Assembly: GCA_022822545.1 (NCBI GenBank)
Contig: JAJEBE010000049.1
Span: 124,001 to 188,000 of the forward strand
Source: Anaerolineae bacterium
Lineage (GTDB): Bacteria > Chloroflexota > Anaerolineae > Aggregatilineales > Phototrophicaceae
Reading direction: 5' to 3'
Length of the DNA: 64,000 nucleotides
The translations under genes were made by a program, and so were the position numbers. The notes under the pieces are model-generated. The model was given only the letters and a program-made list of their open reading frames with translations. It was not told the DNA's origin and did no database searches. The stretch's first letter is position 1; every line of letters begins with the position of its first letter. Positions 35,663 through 44,250 of the stretch are shown piece by piece.

Positions 35663-36489
35663 AATTCTTCCAGGTGATCAGCGACCCAGCGGTCATACAC
35701 GGTTCGCAGTTTCCGCGTGAACAAGCCGACCTTGCCGCCGCCTATCGCCCCGCCGTCAATCTCAACGACAGGGATGATGCCCCGGCTGCTGCTCGTAAGA
35801 AATGCTTCGCTGAAATGAGGCAGGTCGTCCAGCCGTGGCGCATGCCGGCGCAGCGGGAGTATGCCGATACAAACCTCAAAAACGATCTTGCGCGCGATAC
35901 CAGCCAGCACGCCATCACCGGCCGTCAGCAATTCGCCGTTATTGATGGCATAGAAATTGGAGGTCAAGCCTTCGAGGATGCCGCCGCGAGGACCAACGAG
36001 AAAGATCTCATAGATGTCCGCCGGCATTGCTGAAAGCAAGGATTCGCGTTGATGCATCCACATGCTGGATTTGGAGGCGGGATTGCTTCTCGCGGCGGCT
36101 GTGCTTGTTATGCAGCGTACACCCTCACTGATGATGTGGGGCGCCGGCGGCTGAAATGGTTCTATCGTGAGCAACAGTTCGTCCGGAGCATTTGCGGGAA
36201 CAGAAATCCGAAAGCGCGCATCGCCATAGCCGGAGTCGACAATCATTTGGCGCAAGGCTCGCCTTAGGCAACTGCGGTCCAGTTTGAGCGAGATACCTTC
36301 GCGCAACGCCGAGTCTTCCAGGCGGTCCAGGTGGGCTCCCAGGAGCAAGGTCTGTGTTGCGTGGCAGGTGTTGCTGACCGTGTATACGCCGTCACAGGGC
36401 TCATACCGGGCCGCGTCGCGCAGGCTTTCCGCGGCGTAGTTGACGTCCGCGAGTCTGGCAGAGGTCAGTCGTTTAACCAGGGCGGGCAT
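35659..36489 (-). CDS. Class IV aminotransferase (BCAT / aminodeoxychorismate lyase fold)
   Basis: This is a 276-residue PLP enzyme of fold type IV. The signature region ILEGLTSNFYAINNGELLTA is complete (E-x-x-x-S-N-F/I). The candidate Schiff-base lysine is in NPASKSSMWMHQRESLL, where homologues have K-x-x-N/S-Y. AFLTSSSRGIIPVVEIDG corresponds to the phosphate-binding turn. It could be a branched-chain or D-amino-acid transaminase, or 4-amino-4-deoxychorismate lyase. It starts 15 nt after the TIM-barrel gene and overlaps the following hypothetical gene. Confidence 0.88.
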   Translation of the reverse strand: MPALVKRLTSARLADVNYAAESLRDAARYEPCDGVYTVSNTCHATQTLLLGAHLDRLEDSALREGISLKLDRSCLRRALRQMIVDSGYGDARFRISVPANAPDELLLTIEPFQPPAPHIISEGVRCITSTAAARSNPASKSSMWMHQRESLLSAMPADIYEIFLVGPRGGILEGLTSNFYAINNGELLTAGDGVLAGIARKIVFEVCIGILPLRRHAPRLDDLPHFSEAFLTSSSRGIIPVVEIDGGAIGGGKVGLFTRKLRTVYDRWVADHLEEL

Positions 36490-36504
36490 ATCAGGCCGGC
36501 CGAT

Positions 36505-37689
36505 CTAGCGCTGCAGCCACTGTTCGCGGAACACGTTCCAATCGGCCTGGCTAAGCTGCTCATCGGAATATATGGCGATGCCCGTTACCAAGGCGCGCCT
36601 CTCTTCATCCAGGCGGCGCAAACCCTCGCTAACGCCGTCAAAGGCGTTTGCCATCGTCTCGATCGCCGGGTTGTGCGCATTGCTCGCGCCACCATAGTTG
36701 GGGACGCTCACCAGAATTTCTGTGCTGGGTTCCGTGAGATTGACATAGGTTTCGATGTGATAAGCGACCCAGTTCACGTAATCGAGCGGTTCCTGGCGAT
36801 AGCTCTGGTACATGAGCAAAACAACTTCGTCCGCCGAAACCAGTACGCGCTGCTTGAAATTGGAGGACCACATCGTTCCCGGTGCGATGGACGGGATATT
36901 CTGCAATCGAAGATCGTGGGGAGTTAGATCAGCAGTGACGGCGATGGCGATGGCGCTTTCGGGGCCGACGATCGTGCGCACTCGCTGGATCAGGCGGATA
37001 AAATCATCATTGTCGGAGAACATCGGTTTGACATCAAGCAATACGCCATCAAAGCCCATTTGCTTGACGAGCAAACGGGAAAAATCAGCGATGTTTTGGT
37101 GCAGATTGCTGTCATCCAGGCGATAGCCGTCAACGTTATCGAGATGCGTCCAGATCTCTAACCAGGCGAAGATTTCCAGTTGATCGCTCTTGCTTTTGAA
37201 TGCCTCGATGAACCGAGCGACGGCGTCGCGAGAATCTATGAAACCGGCAGCGCCTTGCGCTCCACCTGACCAGCGTTCGTCTATGCCAAGCGAACTGACG
37301 TAGACATAAGCCTTGCCAATGCCATGTTCAATCAAGCGATTTACAAACTCGCCCAACCGCGCATCGTCGAGATCGCCGTAAATCCACGTTCTGTCTAGCC
37401 AAATGGCGTTGTTCAGGGGCAACTGTTCCACGCCACGATTTAGTAAAGCAGTGATAAGCAGTCCAGAAGCCAGGACTATACCGGCGGCTGCGCCAACTCT
37501 CAGCCGATTGCGGGGAGCGAGCAGGGCGGACAACCGTAGCGCTCGCTGTTGTCCCAAGTGACCGCTTCCTGTCTTGGCGGGCGAGCCGGTCAATAGTGTG
37601 GAAATCAAGGTTACTACGGAATTAAAGATGGTTCGGAGCCCACGCCCGAGGGATGAATTTTCGGAGGCTGAATCACGGCTCAGGGACAT
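36505..37689 (-). CDS. Membrane-anchored GH18-like TIM-barrel protein
   Basis: This is a 394-residue protein. A hydrophilic head of ~65 residues precedes one membrane segment (~67-85), then an extracytoplasmic domain of ~300 residues. That domain has barrel-like strands: AIWLDRTWIYG, KAYVYVSSLG, LEIFAWLEIW, FDGVLLDVKPM, EVVLLMYQSY and TEILVSVPNYGG. FDGVLLDVKP matches the position of the GH18 D-x-x-D-x-D-x-E strand, but the acidic residues are reduced, so catalytic activity is doubtful. A chitinase-like or glycan-binding role is possible. It is first in a three-gene unit with the class IV aminotransferase. Confidence 0.7.
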   Translation of the reverse strand: MSLSRDSASENSSLGRGLRTIFNSVVTLISTLLTGSPAKTGSGHLGQQRALRLSALLAPRNRLRVGAAAGIVLASGLLITALLNRGVEQLPLNNAIWLDRTWIYGDLDDARLGEFVNRLIEHGIGKAYVYVSSLGIDERWSGGAQGAAGFIDSRDAVARFIEAFKSKSDQLEIFAWLEIWTHLDNVDGYRLDDSNLHQNIADFSRLLVKQMGFDGVLLDVKPMFSDNDDFIRLIQRVRTIVGPESAIAIAVTADLTPHDLRLQNIPSIAPGTMWSSNFKQRVLVSADEVVLLMYQSYRQEPLDYVNWVAYHIETYVNLTEPSTEILVSVPNYGGASNAHNPAIETMANAFDGVSEGLRRLDEERRALVTGIAIYSDEQLSQADWNVFREQWLQR

Positions 37690-37734
37690 GGAAACATCCG
37701 AAATGCAATTTCACATTCGATTAACGTATATTGT

Positions 37735-37765
37735 ATCATAAAATGCGCTCTCACTCTCTCGGCAA
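37735..37765 (-). promoter_or_regulatory. Candidate promoter of the TIM-barrel gene unit
   Basis: On the minus strand TTGCCG (37760-37765) is followed after 19 bp by TATGAT (37735-37740), in the only AT-rich stretch of the 94-bp gap after the dgkA-like gene. Position relative to the ATG at 37689 is suitable; the spacing is long. Confidence 0.4.
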
Positions 37766-37783
37766 GATTGAGCTTGCGCCAAC

Positions 37784-38245
37784 CTACAGAGTTAACGCGG
37801 ATTTCAGTTGCTCCAGCAAAGGCGGTCCAAGGATGAGAGCTCCAACGATGGCGGCGGATACCGCTGCCACCAGCACAGCGCCGGCTGCCACGTCCTTCGC
37901 TGTTTTGGCCAGCGGGTGATATGTCGGCGCAGCTAGATTGACTGCGGCTTCTATCGCGGCATTTGCGAATTCGGCAACCCATACCAGGGCGATCGCGAGA
38001 CACAATGCAGCCCAGCCATTCGCATCTATGCGGAGCCACAAGCCAGCAACTACTACCGTGATCGTCGCAAGCGCCATGATGCGAGTGTTCTTCTGGTAGC
38101 GCAGCATATAAGCGAATCCGGCCAGGGCAAAGGCAAGACTTTGCAGCCGATTGGAGCTGGTGTGATAGCTGCTTGCGGCGGGATCGGACTCCACCGCGCG
38201 GCGCAGGTCGCGCTGGAATTGCTTAGGCGCGCTTGATCGTTTCAT
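37784..38245 (-). CDS. Diacylglycerol/undecaprenol kinase family protein (DgkA-like)
   Basis: This 153-residue membrane protein has three hydrophobic helices after a ~30-residue extension. The family block is AEFANAAIEAAVNLAAPTYH followed by PLAKTAKDVAAGAVL. Glu92, Asn95 and Glu99 of the E-x-x-N-x-A-I-E core are kept. Two usually acidic positions are altered: the Asp of A-V-D-L is Asn103, and the Glu of the E-x-N-x-R motif appears as Gln51 (YQKNTRIM). Its place after ybeY matches the conserved pgpH-ybeY-dgkA gene order. ATG 38245 lies within ybeY (23-nt overlap). Confidence 0.85.
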   Translation of the reverse strand: MKRSSAPKQFQRDLRRAVESDPAASSYHTSSNRLQSLAFALAGFAYMLRYQKNTRIMALATITVVVAGLWLRIDANGWAALCLAIALVWVAEFANAAIEAAVNLAAPTYHPLAKTAKDVAAGAVLVAAVSAAIVGALILGPPLLEQLKSALTL

Positions 38246-38708
38246 ATCTATCCACAAGCGCGCGGTTTATGCCCAAGCTCTCCAATGCCTTAGCTTGCGC
38301 CTCCCACATCCGCTCGCAAGCTTCCGGGGCGTCGTGCGTGTACCCCAGCAAGTGCAGCGTACCGTGAATGACAAGAAGGCAGAGAGTCTCTTCAAGGCGC
38401 GTGCCCCTGGCTGCCGCTTGGGCCGTGGCGTATTCGCAGGCAATTATTACATCGCCAAGATATGCTTGTTCTTCGCTGATCTCGTCGGGCATAGAGGGCG
38501 CGGCAAACGACAATACATCTGTCGGGGCGTCTATTAGACGATGGCGCTGATTCAGCTGGCGCAAGTCGCCTTCGCTGCTGATGACAATTGTCATTCGGGC
38601 GCGGCCATGCGCGGCATGCTGGTCCAGGACGGTTTGCGCAGCGCGTTTCAGGCGCTCTTCATTCAAGCGGTACTGGTCAGGATTGTGAAACTCAATTTGA
38701 GTCGCCAC
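38223..38708 (-). CDS. ybeY: Endoribonuclease YbeY
   Basis: YbeY is a zinc-dependent RNase for 16S rRNA 3' maturation and ribosome quality control. The 161-residue protein has the metal motif HGTLHLLGYTH: all three histidines at the conserved spacing (H-x3-H-x5-H); the usual Asp before the last His is Thr. The segment DVLSFAAP matches the family's DVLSFP. It starts 5 nt after pgpH and overlaps the dgkA-like gene. Confidence 0.94.
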   Translation of the reverse strand: MATQIEFHNPDQYRLNEERLKRAAQTVLDQHAAHGRARMTIVISSEGDLRQLNQRHRLIDAPTDVLSFAAPSMPDEISEEQAYLGDVIIACEYATAQAAARGTRLEETLCLLVIHGTLHLLGYTHDAPEACERMWEAQAKALESLGINRALVDRYETIKRA

Positions 38709-38713
38709 ACGGG

Positions 38714-41161
38714 CTAATCCGCTTCATCGGCGCGCTTGACCGGATGCTTGGGCAGTGATCTGTTGCCGTTGCGCTTTGGCAAGACAGGCACGTCAGCCAG
38801 CGGTTCATCATCTTCCATGATGATGGAGTCGCCAGGTTCCTTGGCTAGAGGAGGACTGGATTCAACCGGATTCTTATCTCGCGCGGCTTGACCTGCATTC
38901 GCATTCGCCGCCGGCATCGTGACGGAATCGGCCGCTTTCTCGACAGTGTTGGAGCGCGCGGGCGCCGCAATCGCTTTGGCGTTGCCGGGATCAGCCCTCT
39001 GCTTGGGGGCTCCGTTACCGTTGTGAGGGGCCGGTCGCGGGGACTGGTGAACAGCTTTGGCGTAATCCAGGCGCGGGTGGAATAAGCCGCGGAAAATGTC
39101 GATGAAAGTATCTTCAATTAAGCGCAATTCATTAAGAGTGAGATTGGAGTTGTCCAATTGCCCGGAATTGCGTTTCCCTTCGATGATATTGTGAACGAGT
39201 TCGGCGATTTCCTGGTTCGTTTGCGGCTTGACCGCGCGCGCTGCCGATTCGCAACTGTCGGCCATCATGAGTATGGCGGTTTCAGGACTTTGTGGAATCG
39301 GGCCGGGATAGCTGAAATCGGCGGGGTCGATGCCATTTTTATCGCCGGCGGCGGCCAGCGCCCGTTGATAAAAGACGTAGACCTGGGTCGTGCCGTGATG
39401 CTCGCGAATGAATTCGCGAATTCGATTCGGTAGGTTGAACTTCTTGGCAATCTGGTCGCCTTCTATGACGTGGTTGATGATGATATCCGCGCTGCGATAT
39501 GGATCATCAAGGGCATCATGCGGGTTCTGAATATGCTGCTGGTTTTCGGTGAAGAAAAACGGATTACTCATTTTGCCGATGTCATGATAGAGGGCGGCGA
39601 CATGGGTCATCTGTGTATCCGCTCCAATTGCCTGGGCCGCCTGTTCAGCCAGGTTGGCCACCTGCAATGAATGCTGATAAGTGCCCGGCGCTTCACGCAG
39701 CAGGCGCTGCAACAAGGGTTTGCTGGGCTGGCTCAAATCCATCAGGCGGAAGGGCGTCGCCAGATTCATCGATACGGTCAATATGTACATCACGCCAAAT
39801 GAGGCAGTCGGAACAATGAGCAACCCGCTGAATAAGGCTTGCAACATATTGGAGGCATCATTGGGCTGATAGCCGATCTGTAGCGCGAAGATCGCGACTA
39901 CGGCTGCGTTTGCCAGGCCGACGAAGAGCCCGGCCAGAAAATAGTTGTTGAGGCGGCCGGCGTTCCTCAGCGTTAAAATCGCGCCGATATTGCCAGCGGC
40001 GACCAAGCTGGCGATCTCCAGCGAGGGGCTGCGGCTGAGCAAACTGCTAAGAAAGGCAAAGCCGACAGCGGCAACGATGGCGAAGTTCGGCGTACTAATT
40101 GCAACATAGACGATGCCAAGCGCTGCCGCGGGCATGAGATAAATATTCGCGCTGCCGAAGGCTCTCATCGTTGCCAGGGCGACTAGAAAGAGCAGCGCAA
40201 TCAGCAGAAGATTGGCGCGGTCCAACGATAACATTTGCCGCTCAAACCGGCCTATGTAAAGGCCGAGCAAGGCGGTTACCAGGGCGCTTGCTACGAGGGC
40301 GCGCAGGACTCTTGCGCCGCGATTGGCGGTCTGGGCGAGCAAACCCAATTCCTGCAGCGCTTCAAATGAGAGCGCGTCAATGCGTTGGCCCGCCGGGGCA
40401 ACAATCTGGCCGGCGATGAACTGGCGCTGTTGATCTTCGACCTTGGCGAGGGCCTCTGCCTGATTGATCGCCGTCTGATCCGGGTTCTCAAAGGTATTGG
40501 CGCGTATCAGATCGGAAGTGATCTCGGTAACGATCCGGCTCTGCTGCTCGCTCAAGCGGAGGCTGACCTGATTCGGAAGCTGATCACGGGCGCGGTTCAA
40601 GTCTGCGGCGCGTATCTCGTCGCTCATCACGCGCTCGAGAACGAGAGTGATTTCGGTTCGCACTTGCGTCCAACTCTCATCAGGCAACTGCAGAATGGCT
40701 TCGATGGTATCTTCGTTGTTGTCCAATTGCAGCGATGTTATCGCCCGTATGTCAGTGATTTGTTGTTCCAGCGAAGCGAAGGAATCGGCGCGCACATTGT
40801 CGATATAATTGAGGATATTTTCCGAAAGATCGCGTTGACGGCGGGCGACGCCGGGATCCGCCGGAGCGAATACCGTTGGCACCTGCGCCAGCACATTCGT
40901 CCGTTCTTGCTCGGTGAGAATCGCGCTGATGAAGGATCCTTCTTCCTGGGCGATGATGTCCTCGGTCGGCACACGGCCGATGCCCAGGTTCGCTGTGCTA
41001 TTGAAGCGCAAGAATATGTCATCAAGCGCGATGATGAGCGTACAGCAGAGGGCGAAGATAACAGCAGCGAACAGAAGCAGCAAAATATGCGCGGCCGCTT
41101 CCGTCCGTTCGGGACGTATGTTCAGGCGTTCTTCGAGCAGATCAGCGACGGACGCAACCAC
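38714..41161 (-). CDS. 7TM-HD cyclic-di-AMP phosphodiesterase (PgpH/YqfF family)
   Basis: This is an 815-residue membrane phosphodiesterase. After one N-terminal helix (~25-47) there is a long extracytoplasmic 7TMR-HDED domain (~50-285), seven clustered helices (~287-475) and a cytoplasmic HD domain with HSLQVANLAEQ (His497) and YHDIGK (His526-Asp527). Family members hydrolyse cyclic di-AMP. Residues ~706-815 form an unusual Pro/Ala/Asp-rich, probably disordered tail. The gene starts with GTG at 41161, 3 nt after yqeY. In many bacteria phoH precedes it; here phoH is missing and yqeY takes that place. Confidence 0.93.
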   Translation of the reverse strand: MVASVADLLEERLNIRPERTEAAAHILLLLFAAVIFALCCTLIIALDDIFLRFNSTANLGIGRVPTEDIIAQEEGSFISAILTEQERTNVLAQVPTVFAPADPGVARRQRDLSENILNYIDNVRADSFASLEQQITDIRAITSLQLDNNEDTIEAILQLPDESWTQVRTEITLVLERVMSDEIRAADLNRARDQLPNQVSLRLSEQQSRIVTEITSDLIRANTFENPDQTAINQAEALAKVEDQQRQFIAGQIVAPAGQRIDALSFEALQELGLLAQTANRGARVLRALVASALVTALLGLYIGRFERQMLSLDRANLLLIALLFLVALATMRAFGSANIYLMPAAALGIVYVAISTPNFAIVAAVGFAFLSSLLSRSPSLEIASLVAAGNIGAILTLRNAGRLNNYFLAGLFVGLANAAVVAIFALQIGYQPNDASNMLQALFSGLLIVPTASFGVMYILTVSMNLATPFRLMDLSQPSKPLLQRLLREAPGTYQHSLQVANLAEQAAQAIGADTQMTHVAALYHDIGKMSNPFFFTENQQHIQNPHDALDDPYRSADIIINHVIEGDQIAKKFNLPNRIREFIREHHGTTQVYVFYQRALAAAGDKNGIDPADFSYPGPIPQSPETAILMMADSCESAARAVKPQTNQEIAELVHNIIEGKRNSGQLDNSNLTLNELRLIEDTFIDIFRGLFHPRLDYAKAVHQSPRPAPHNGNGAPKQRADPGNAKAIAAPARSNTVEKAADSVTMPAANANAGQAARDKNPVESSPPLAKEPGDSIIMEDDEPLADVPVLPKRNGNRSLPKHPVKRADEAD

Positions 41162-41164
41162 AGT

Positions 41165-41611
41165 TTAACTCAATAACTCTCTTACAAGCGCGTTGACGGC
41201 TTTTCCATCCGCCAGCCCACGCACACGGGGCATAACGGCGCCCATGACTTTTCCGATTTCCGTTACAGAATTGGCGCCGACTTCGTCAATCGCTTCCCGT
41301 ACGATGGGACGCAATTCCTCGTCCGTCAATTGGCGCGGCAAGAATTCTTCGGTCACCGTCAGTTCAAAGCGTTCGCTTGCCGCCTCATCTTCGCGCCCGG
41401 CGCTTTCCAACTCTGCAATTGTCTCGCGGCGCTTTTTCGCTTCCCGGCGCAGGATGTCCAGGATCGCTTCATCGTTCAGCGGCCTGCGCTCGTCGATTTC
41501 GACCTGCTTGATGGCGCTCTGCAACAATCGGATGGCGTTTCGGCGCTCCTTGTCCTTCGCCTTCATCGCATCCTTGAGCGCTTCCTGTAATTGCTGTTTT
41601 GAGTTCGTCAT
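41165..41611 (-). CDS. yqeY: GatB/YqeY domain protein
   Basis: This 148-residue helical protein belongs to the YqeY family, related to the tRNA-binding C-terminal domain of GatB. The typical N-terminus is LQEALKDAMKAKDKERRNAIRLL; the C-terminal helices include EVGANSVTEIGKVMGAVMPRVRGLADGKAVN, reported here only as two recognisable halves. Its role is unclear; it is proposed to be linked to aminoacyl-tRNA amidation or tRNA handling. ATG 41611 is favoured by family alignment; ATG 41647 would overlap mtaB. Confidence 0.92.
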   Translation of the reverse strand: MTNSKQQLQEALKDAMKAKDKERRNAIRLLQSAIKQVEIDERRPLNDEAILDILRREAKKRRETIAELESAGREDEAASERFELTVTEEFLPRQLTDEELRPIVREAIDEVGANSVTEIGKVMGAVMPRVRGLADGKAVNALVRELLS

Positions 41612-41630
41612 CGCAGCTTTCTTGATCTTA

Positions 41631-42977
41631 CTATCCGGCAGCGCCATGGTTAGCAGGGGCCGACACGCTTGCGTCGCGCGGGTCTAGGATCGGCATGACT
41701 TCTTTCACTGTACCATGAATCTCGCCCTCGGTGAATGTATCTAGTCCGGTAGAGGTGACAATATTGCTCAAGTCGCGCGGATGTACGGCGCGAACGCGCA
41801 TATAATTGTCGGTGTAGCCCGCGTTGATGAATCCTCGCGGTGTGGCGCCAATGACCTGTTCCCAGAGGACCGATTGTACTGTGCCAAGCAGGCGTTCGGC
41901 GAACTCTTGCTCCATTTGCCGGGACAAGTCGAGCAGTTTGGCGCTGCGCGCTTTCTTGACTCGATTGCTGATCTGATGCCGCATGCGGTTTGCTGGCGTG
42001 CCGGGCCGGCTGCTGTATCGAAAGACGTGGAGACCGCCGAATTCCATCTCTCGGATAAAGCGCTCCGATTCGGCGAATTCGTCGTCGGTCTCTCCGGGGA
42101 ACCCGACAATGACATCGGTGGTGATTCGCAGTTCTGGAATCAGATCGCGCGCCGCTATAATCAGCGCGCGAAACTGCTCTTGATTCGTGTGCCGGCGCAT
42201 GCGTTTGAGTGTAGCGTCGCAGCCGCTTTGGAGGGGCAGATGCAGATGGCGACAGAGCCGCCGATTTTTCCACAGCGCGAAGAAAGCCGGCGTCAGGTCC
42301 CAAGGCTCAAGTGAAGAAAGACGGATCCGCGGCATCGTCGTCTCCGAGAGCAAGGCTTCCACAAGATGCTTTAACCCGTGGCGATCGCCAAAGTCATGAC
42401 CGTAGCTGCCCAGATGCACACCGGTAAGGACGGCTTCTTGATAACCGCCGCGCCGCAGGTAATTCACTTCGCGCACAAGATCAGGGATGGAACGGCTGCG
42501 TCCCGCGCCGCGAGCTATTGTGGTGACGCAGAAGGTGCAGGCGTTGTCGCAGCCGTCTTGCGCTTTTACGAAGGCGCGCGTCTTTCCCAGAAGACCGATT
42601 CCGGACTGACGCGCGATTGGCTCGGCGTCGAATTCGTCTACGGTTTCGCCGGTGACCAGCGCTACAAGCCTGGATTTGCTGCTGTTATCGATGACTCGCC
42701 GCACGCCGGGCAGATGACGTATTTCATCCGGCGCGATCTGGGCATAACAGCCGGTCACAGTGGTTTCGCCGCTTGACTTGCTTCGCTGGAAATCGCGAAT
42801 GAACTTGCGACTCGTTTTGGTCGCCTCCTTGGTTACAGCGCAGGTATTGAGGACGAAATGGTCGGCTTCTTCCGGCGAAGCAACGACCTCGTGACCCAAT
42901 GCCTTGAACTGCCGCGCCATAGCGTCGATTTCGCTCTGGTTGAGCCGGCAGCCGACCATGCGCAAATGCACTTTCAT
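41631..42977 (-). CDS. mtaB: tRNA methylthiotransferase MtaB
   Basis: This radical-SAM enzyme converts t6A37 to ms2t6A in tRNAs decoding ANN codons. The 448 residues have the UPF0004 domain with cluster cysteines C10 (MVGCRLNQSE), C46 and C77, the radical-SAM C-x3-C-x2-C at C143/C147/C150, and a C-terminal TRAM-like domain (WEQVIGATPRGFINAGYTDN). The VGCRLNQSE N-terminus is that of MtaB rather than MiaB or RimO. Its ATG overlaps the stop of the upstream gene (ATGA). Confidence 0.94.
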   Translation of the reverse strand: MKVHLRMVGCRLNQSEIDAMARQFKALGHEVVASPEEADHFVLNTCAVTKEATKTSRKFIRDFQRSKSSGETTVTGCYAQIAPDEIRHLPGVRRVIDNSSKSRLVALVTGETVDEFDAEPIARQSGIGLLGKTRAFVKAQDGCDNACTFCVTTIARGAGRSRSIPDLVREVNYLRRGGYQEAVLTGVHLGSYGHDFGDRHGLKHLVEALLSETTMPRIRLSSLEPWDLTPAFFALWKNRRLCRHLHLPLQSGCDATLKRMRRHTNQEQFRALIIAARDLIPELRITTDVIVGFPGETDDEFAESERFIREMEFGGLHVFRYSSRPGTPANRMRHQISNRVKKARSAKLLDLSRQMEQEFAERLLGTVQSVLWEQVIGATPRGFINAGYTDNYMRVRAVHPRDLSNIVTSTGLDTFTEGEIHGTVKEVMPILDPRDASVSAPANHGAAG

Positions 42978-43906
42978 AGTCTGGCGTCCTCACGGCCTGT
43001 CTCAGCCGGACTGTATACAATCATGTCGTCAAAGCGCACAACCACGCCGCCGCCTCCGGTCGCGGTCGATTGCGCGATCAATCCGATTTTCCCGCTGCGA
43101 TTCATCTCGTCCCGGTAGGTATCGAGCATACTTCCGTTGACGCACTCTCCGCCGGAATATGTGCTTGCGGCACCCGCGTCATCGGGAATGCATAGACTGA
43201 CGTTCACATCGTTGATGAAGAATTGATAGCGGGAACCCCGCGACAGAATGCGAATCGCATTTTCCGCGCCGATGCCCTGATTGATGTGAGGCGAGGCGAT
43301 CCAACCGCTCAGCGCATTCGCCGCGCCGTCTTCCGTTCGCCAAAGTGAATAGTAGCCGTCGCTGCTGATCATGAAGGCTTTGTAGCTGGTTGTCGGCCGT
43401 CCGTCAAAGGCTTGCCGCAAGGCCGCGCCGGCTAACGGCGAAAGCTCGCTGATTCCACAGAGTAAGATGGCCGGTAGCGTACAGGAGTCGTCCGCTGCCA
43501 CCTCGACGTGGAAGACCAACCCAAATGCGTTGTCCAGCGGACCCGCGATTGCGCTGGCCGAAACGCTCACATCGAAATCAGCAAATCGTGGACTGGAGGC
43601 GGACCAGGCGGCAGTCCGCGTATCAGCCACAGAGATTTCCAATTGCTCCGCGACAATCCGGGCGCTCTGCCGGCCTGCAAACAAATCCCAGTCCTCGCTG
43701 TAGGCGGAGAAGGCGGAAACATAAAGCAATGCCCCGTCCCTGCCGGCAAGCGCTTCGGTTGGCTGTGCCAGCGCACTGTATGTCAGGTTGGCCGCGATCA
43801 AAGCGAGCGTGAGACAGACGCACAGTACAAAAATGCGCGCGCTTGCCGTCAGGCGCCGCTGCCCGGAATCGGATGCGTTGCTGGATCCCGCCACCAAATG
43901 AGCCAT
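42974..43906 (-). CDS. Exported membrane-anchored protein, LamG/DUF1080-like, unknown function
   Basis: This is a 310-residue protein with a hydrophobic segment at ~24-45 (ARIFVLCVCLTLALIAANLTY). The extracytoplasmic part is beta-rich and resembles concanavalin-like (LamG/DUF1080) domains: FADFDVSVSASAIAG, AFGLVFHVE, YYSLWRTEDG, YQFFINDVNVSL, KIGLIAQ and VVVRFDDMIVY follow the usual strand order. A loop carries three or four cysteines. No catalytic residues are evident. It overlaps mtaB by 4 nt and heads the minus-strand run through yqeY, pgpH and ybeY. Confidence 0.75.
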   Translation of the reverse strand: MAHLVAGSSNASDSGQRRLTASARIFVLCVCLTLALIAANLTYSALAQPTEALAGRDGALLYVSAFSAYSEDWDLFAGRQSARIVAEQLEISVADTRTAAWSASSPRFADFDVSVSASAIAGPLDNAFGLVFHVEVAADDSCTLPAILLCGISELSPLAGAALRQAFDGRPTTSYKAFMISSDGYYSLWRTEDGAANALSGWIASPHINQGIGAENAIRILSRGSRYQFFINDVNVSLCIPDDAGAASTYSGGECVNGSMLDTYRDEMNRSGKIGLIAQSTATGGGGVVVRFDDMIVYSPAETGREDARL

Positions 43907-44048
43907 GGCACATCGCTTGTAAATTGCGCGATTTTAGCATAGGGTCTCGCTGCCGTAAACGATGAGCGGACGCAGCCCGGCGCATATTGACAGGCGTCGG
44001 TTGCGAGTGGGCATACGTGCGCTCTAGCTGAGAACGCGAGATCTATAC

Positions 44049-44077
44049 TTGACAGCTTTAGACGCGCTTGCTAGATT
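44049..44077 (+). promoter_or_regulatory. Strong sigma70-type promoter of the aspartate kinase leader
   Basis: A perfect TTGACA (44049-44054), a 17-bp spacer and an extended -10, TGC-TAGATT (hexamer 44072-44077), would start transcription near 44084, about 25 nt before the leader ORF. It is the closest match to consensus found in this window. Confidence 0.75.
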
Positions 44078-44108
44078 TGCCGTCAGATTGAGACGAATCG
44101 GATCGGCG

Positions 44109-44195
44109 ATGTCGAGAACAGCCGCTATGGGCATGACTATGACCTCGACTATGATGCGCCAGGGCGCGCAACGTGGAGGTTTTGGTTTGTTGTAG
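44109..44195 (+). CDS. Met/Thr-rich leader peptide of aspartate kinase
   Basis: This is a 28-codon ORF from ATG 44109 to TAG 44193 (or 22 codons from ATG 44127). Codons 7-16 read MGMTMTSTMM, i.e. five Met and three Thr in ten codons, then RQGAQRGGFGLL and stop. Such a run of codons for end products of the aspartate pathway is what attenuator leader peptides such as E. coli thrL use to sense charged tRNA. No strong Shine-Dalgarno is visible (GGAT at 44100-44103 is the best), so the exact start is uncertain. The last codons overlap the antiterminator arm at 44173-44183. Confidence 0.65.
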   Translation: MSRTAAMGMTMTSTMMRQGAQRGGFGLL

Positions 44196-44250
44196 GCGGA
44201 ACGAAGCGAGCAGCAAACGGGCGTGTGGAAAACCTCCACACGCCTTTTTT
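44173..44250 (+). promoter_or_regulatory. Transcription attenuator: mutually exclusive antiterminator and terminator
   Basis: GTGGAGGTTTT (44173-44183), inside the leader ORF, is perfectly complementary over 11 nt to AAAACCTCCAC (44229-44239). That target overlaps the loop and 3' arm of the terminator hairpin, so the two structures exclude each other. Between them, 44185-44192 pairs with 44211-44218 (8 bp, one G-U), bringing the arms together. A possible protector, ACCTC (44142-44146), can pair with GAGGT (44176-44180). A ribosome stalled at the Met/Thr codons would leave 44173-44183 free and allow readthrough; one reaching the stop would cover it and permit termination. Confidence 0.7.
44220..44250 (+). 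terminator. Intrinsic terminator in the aspartate kinase leader
   Basis: A perfect 10-bp G+C-rich stem (44220-44229 with 44235-44244) and a 5-nt loop are followed directly by six Ts (44245-44250). It lies 104 nt before the kinase ATG and downstream of the kinase's own promoter, so it acts on the leader transcript. Confidence 0.85.

Noticed and set aside
35177-35677. 166-codon plus-strand ORF
   Set aside because: Overlaps the minus-strand hypothetical gene, which has a GTGA coupling with the aminotransferase and lies in a same-strand run.
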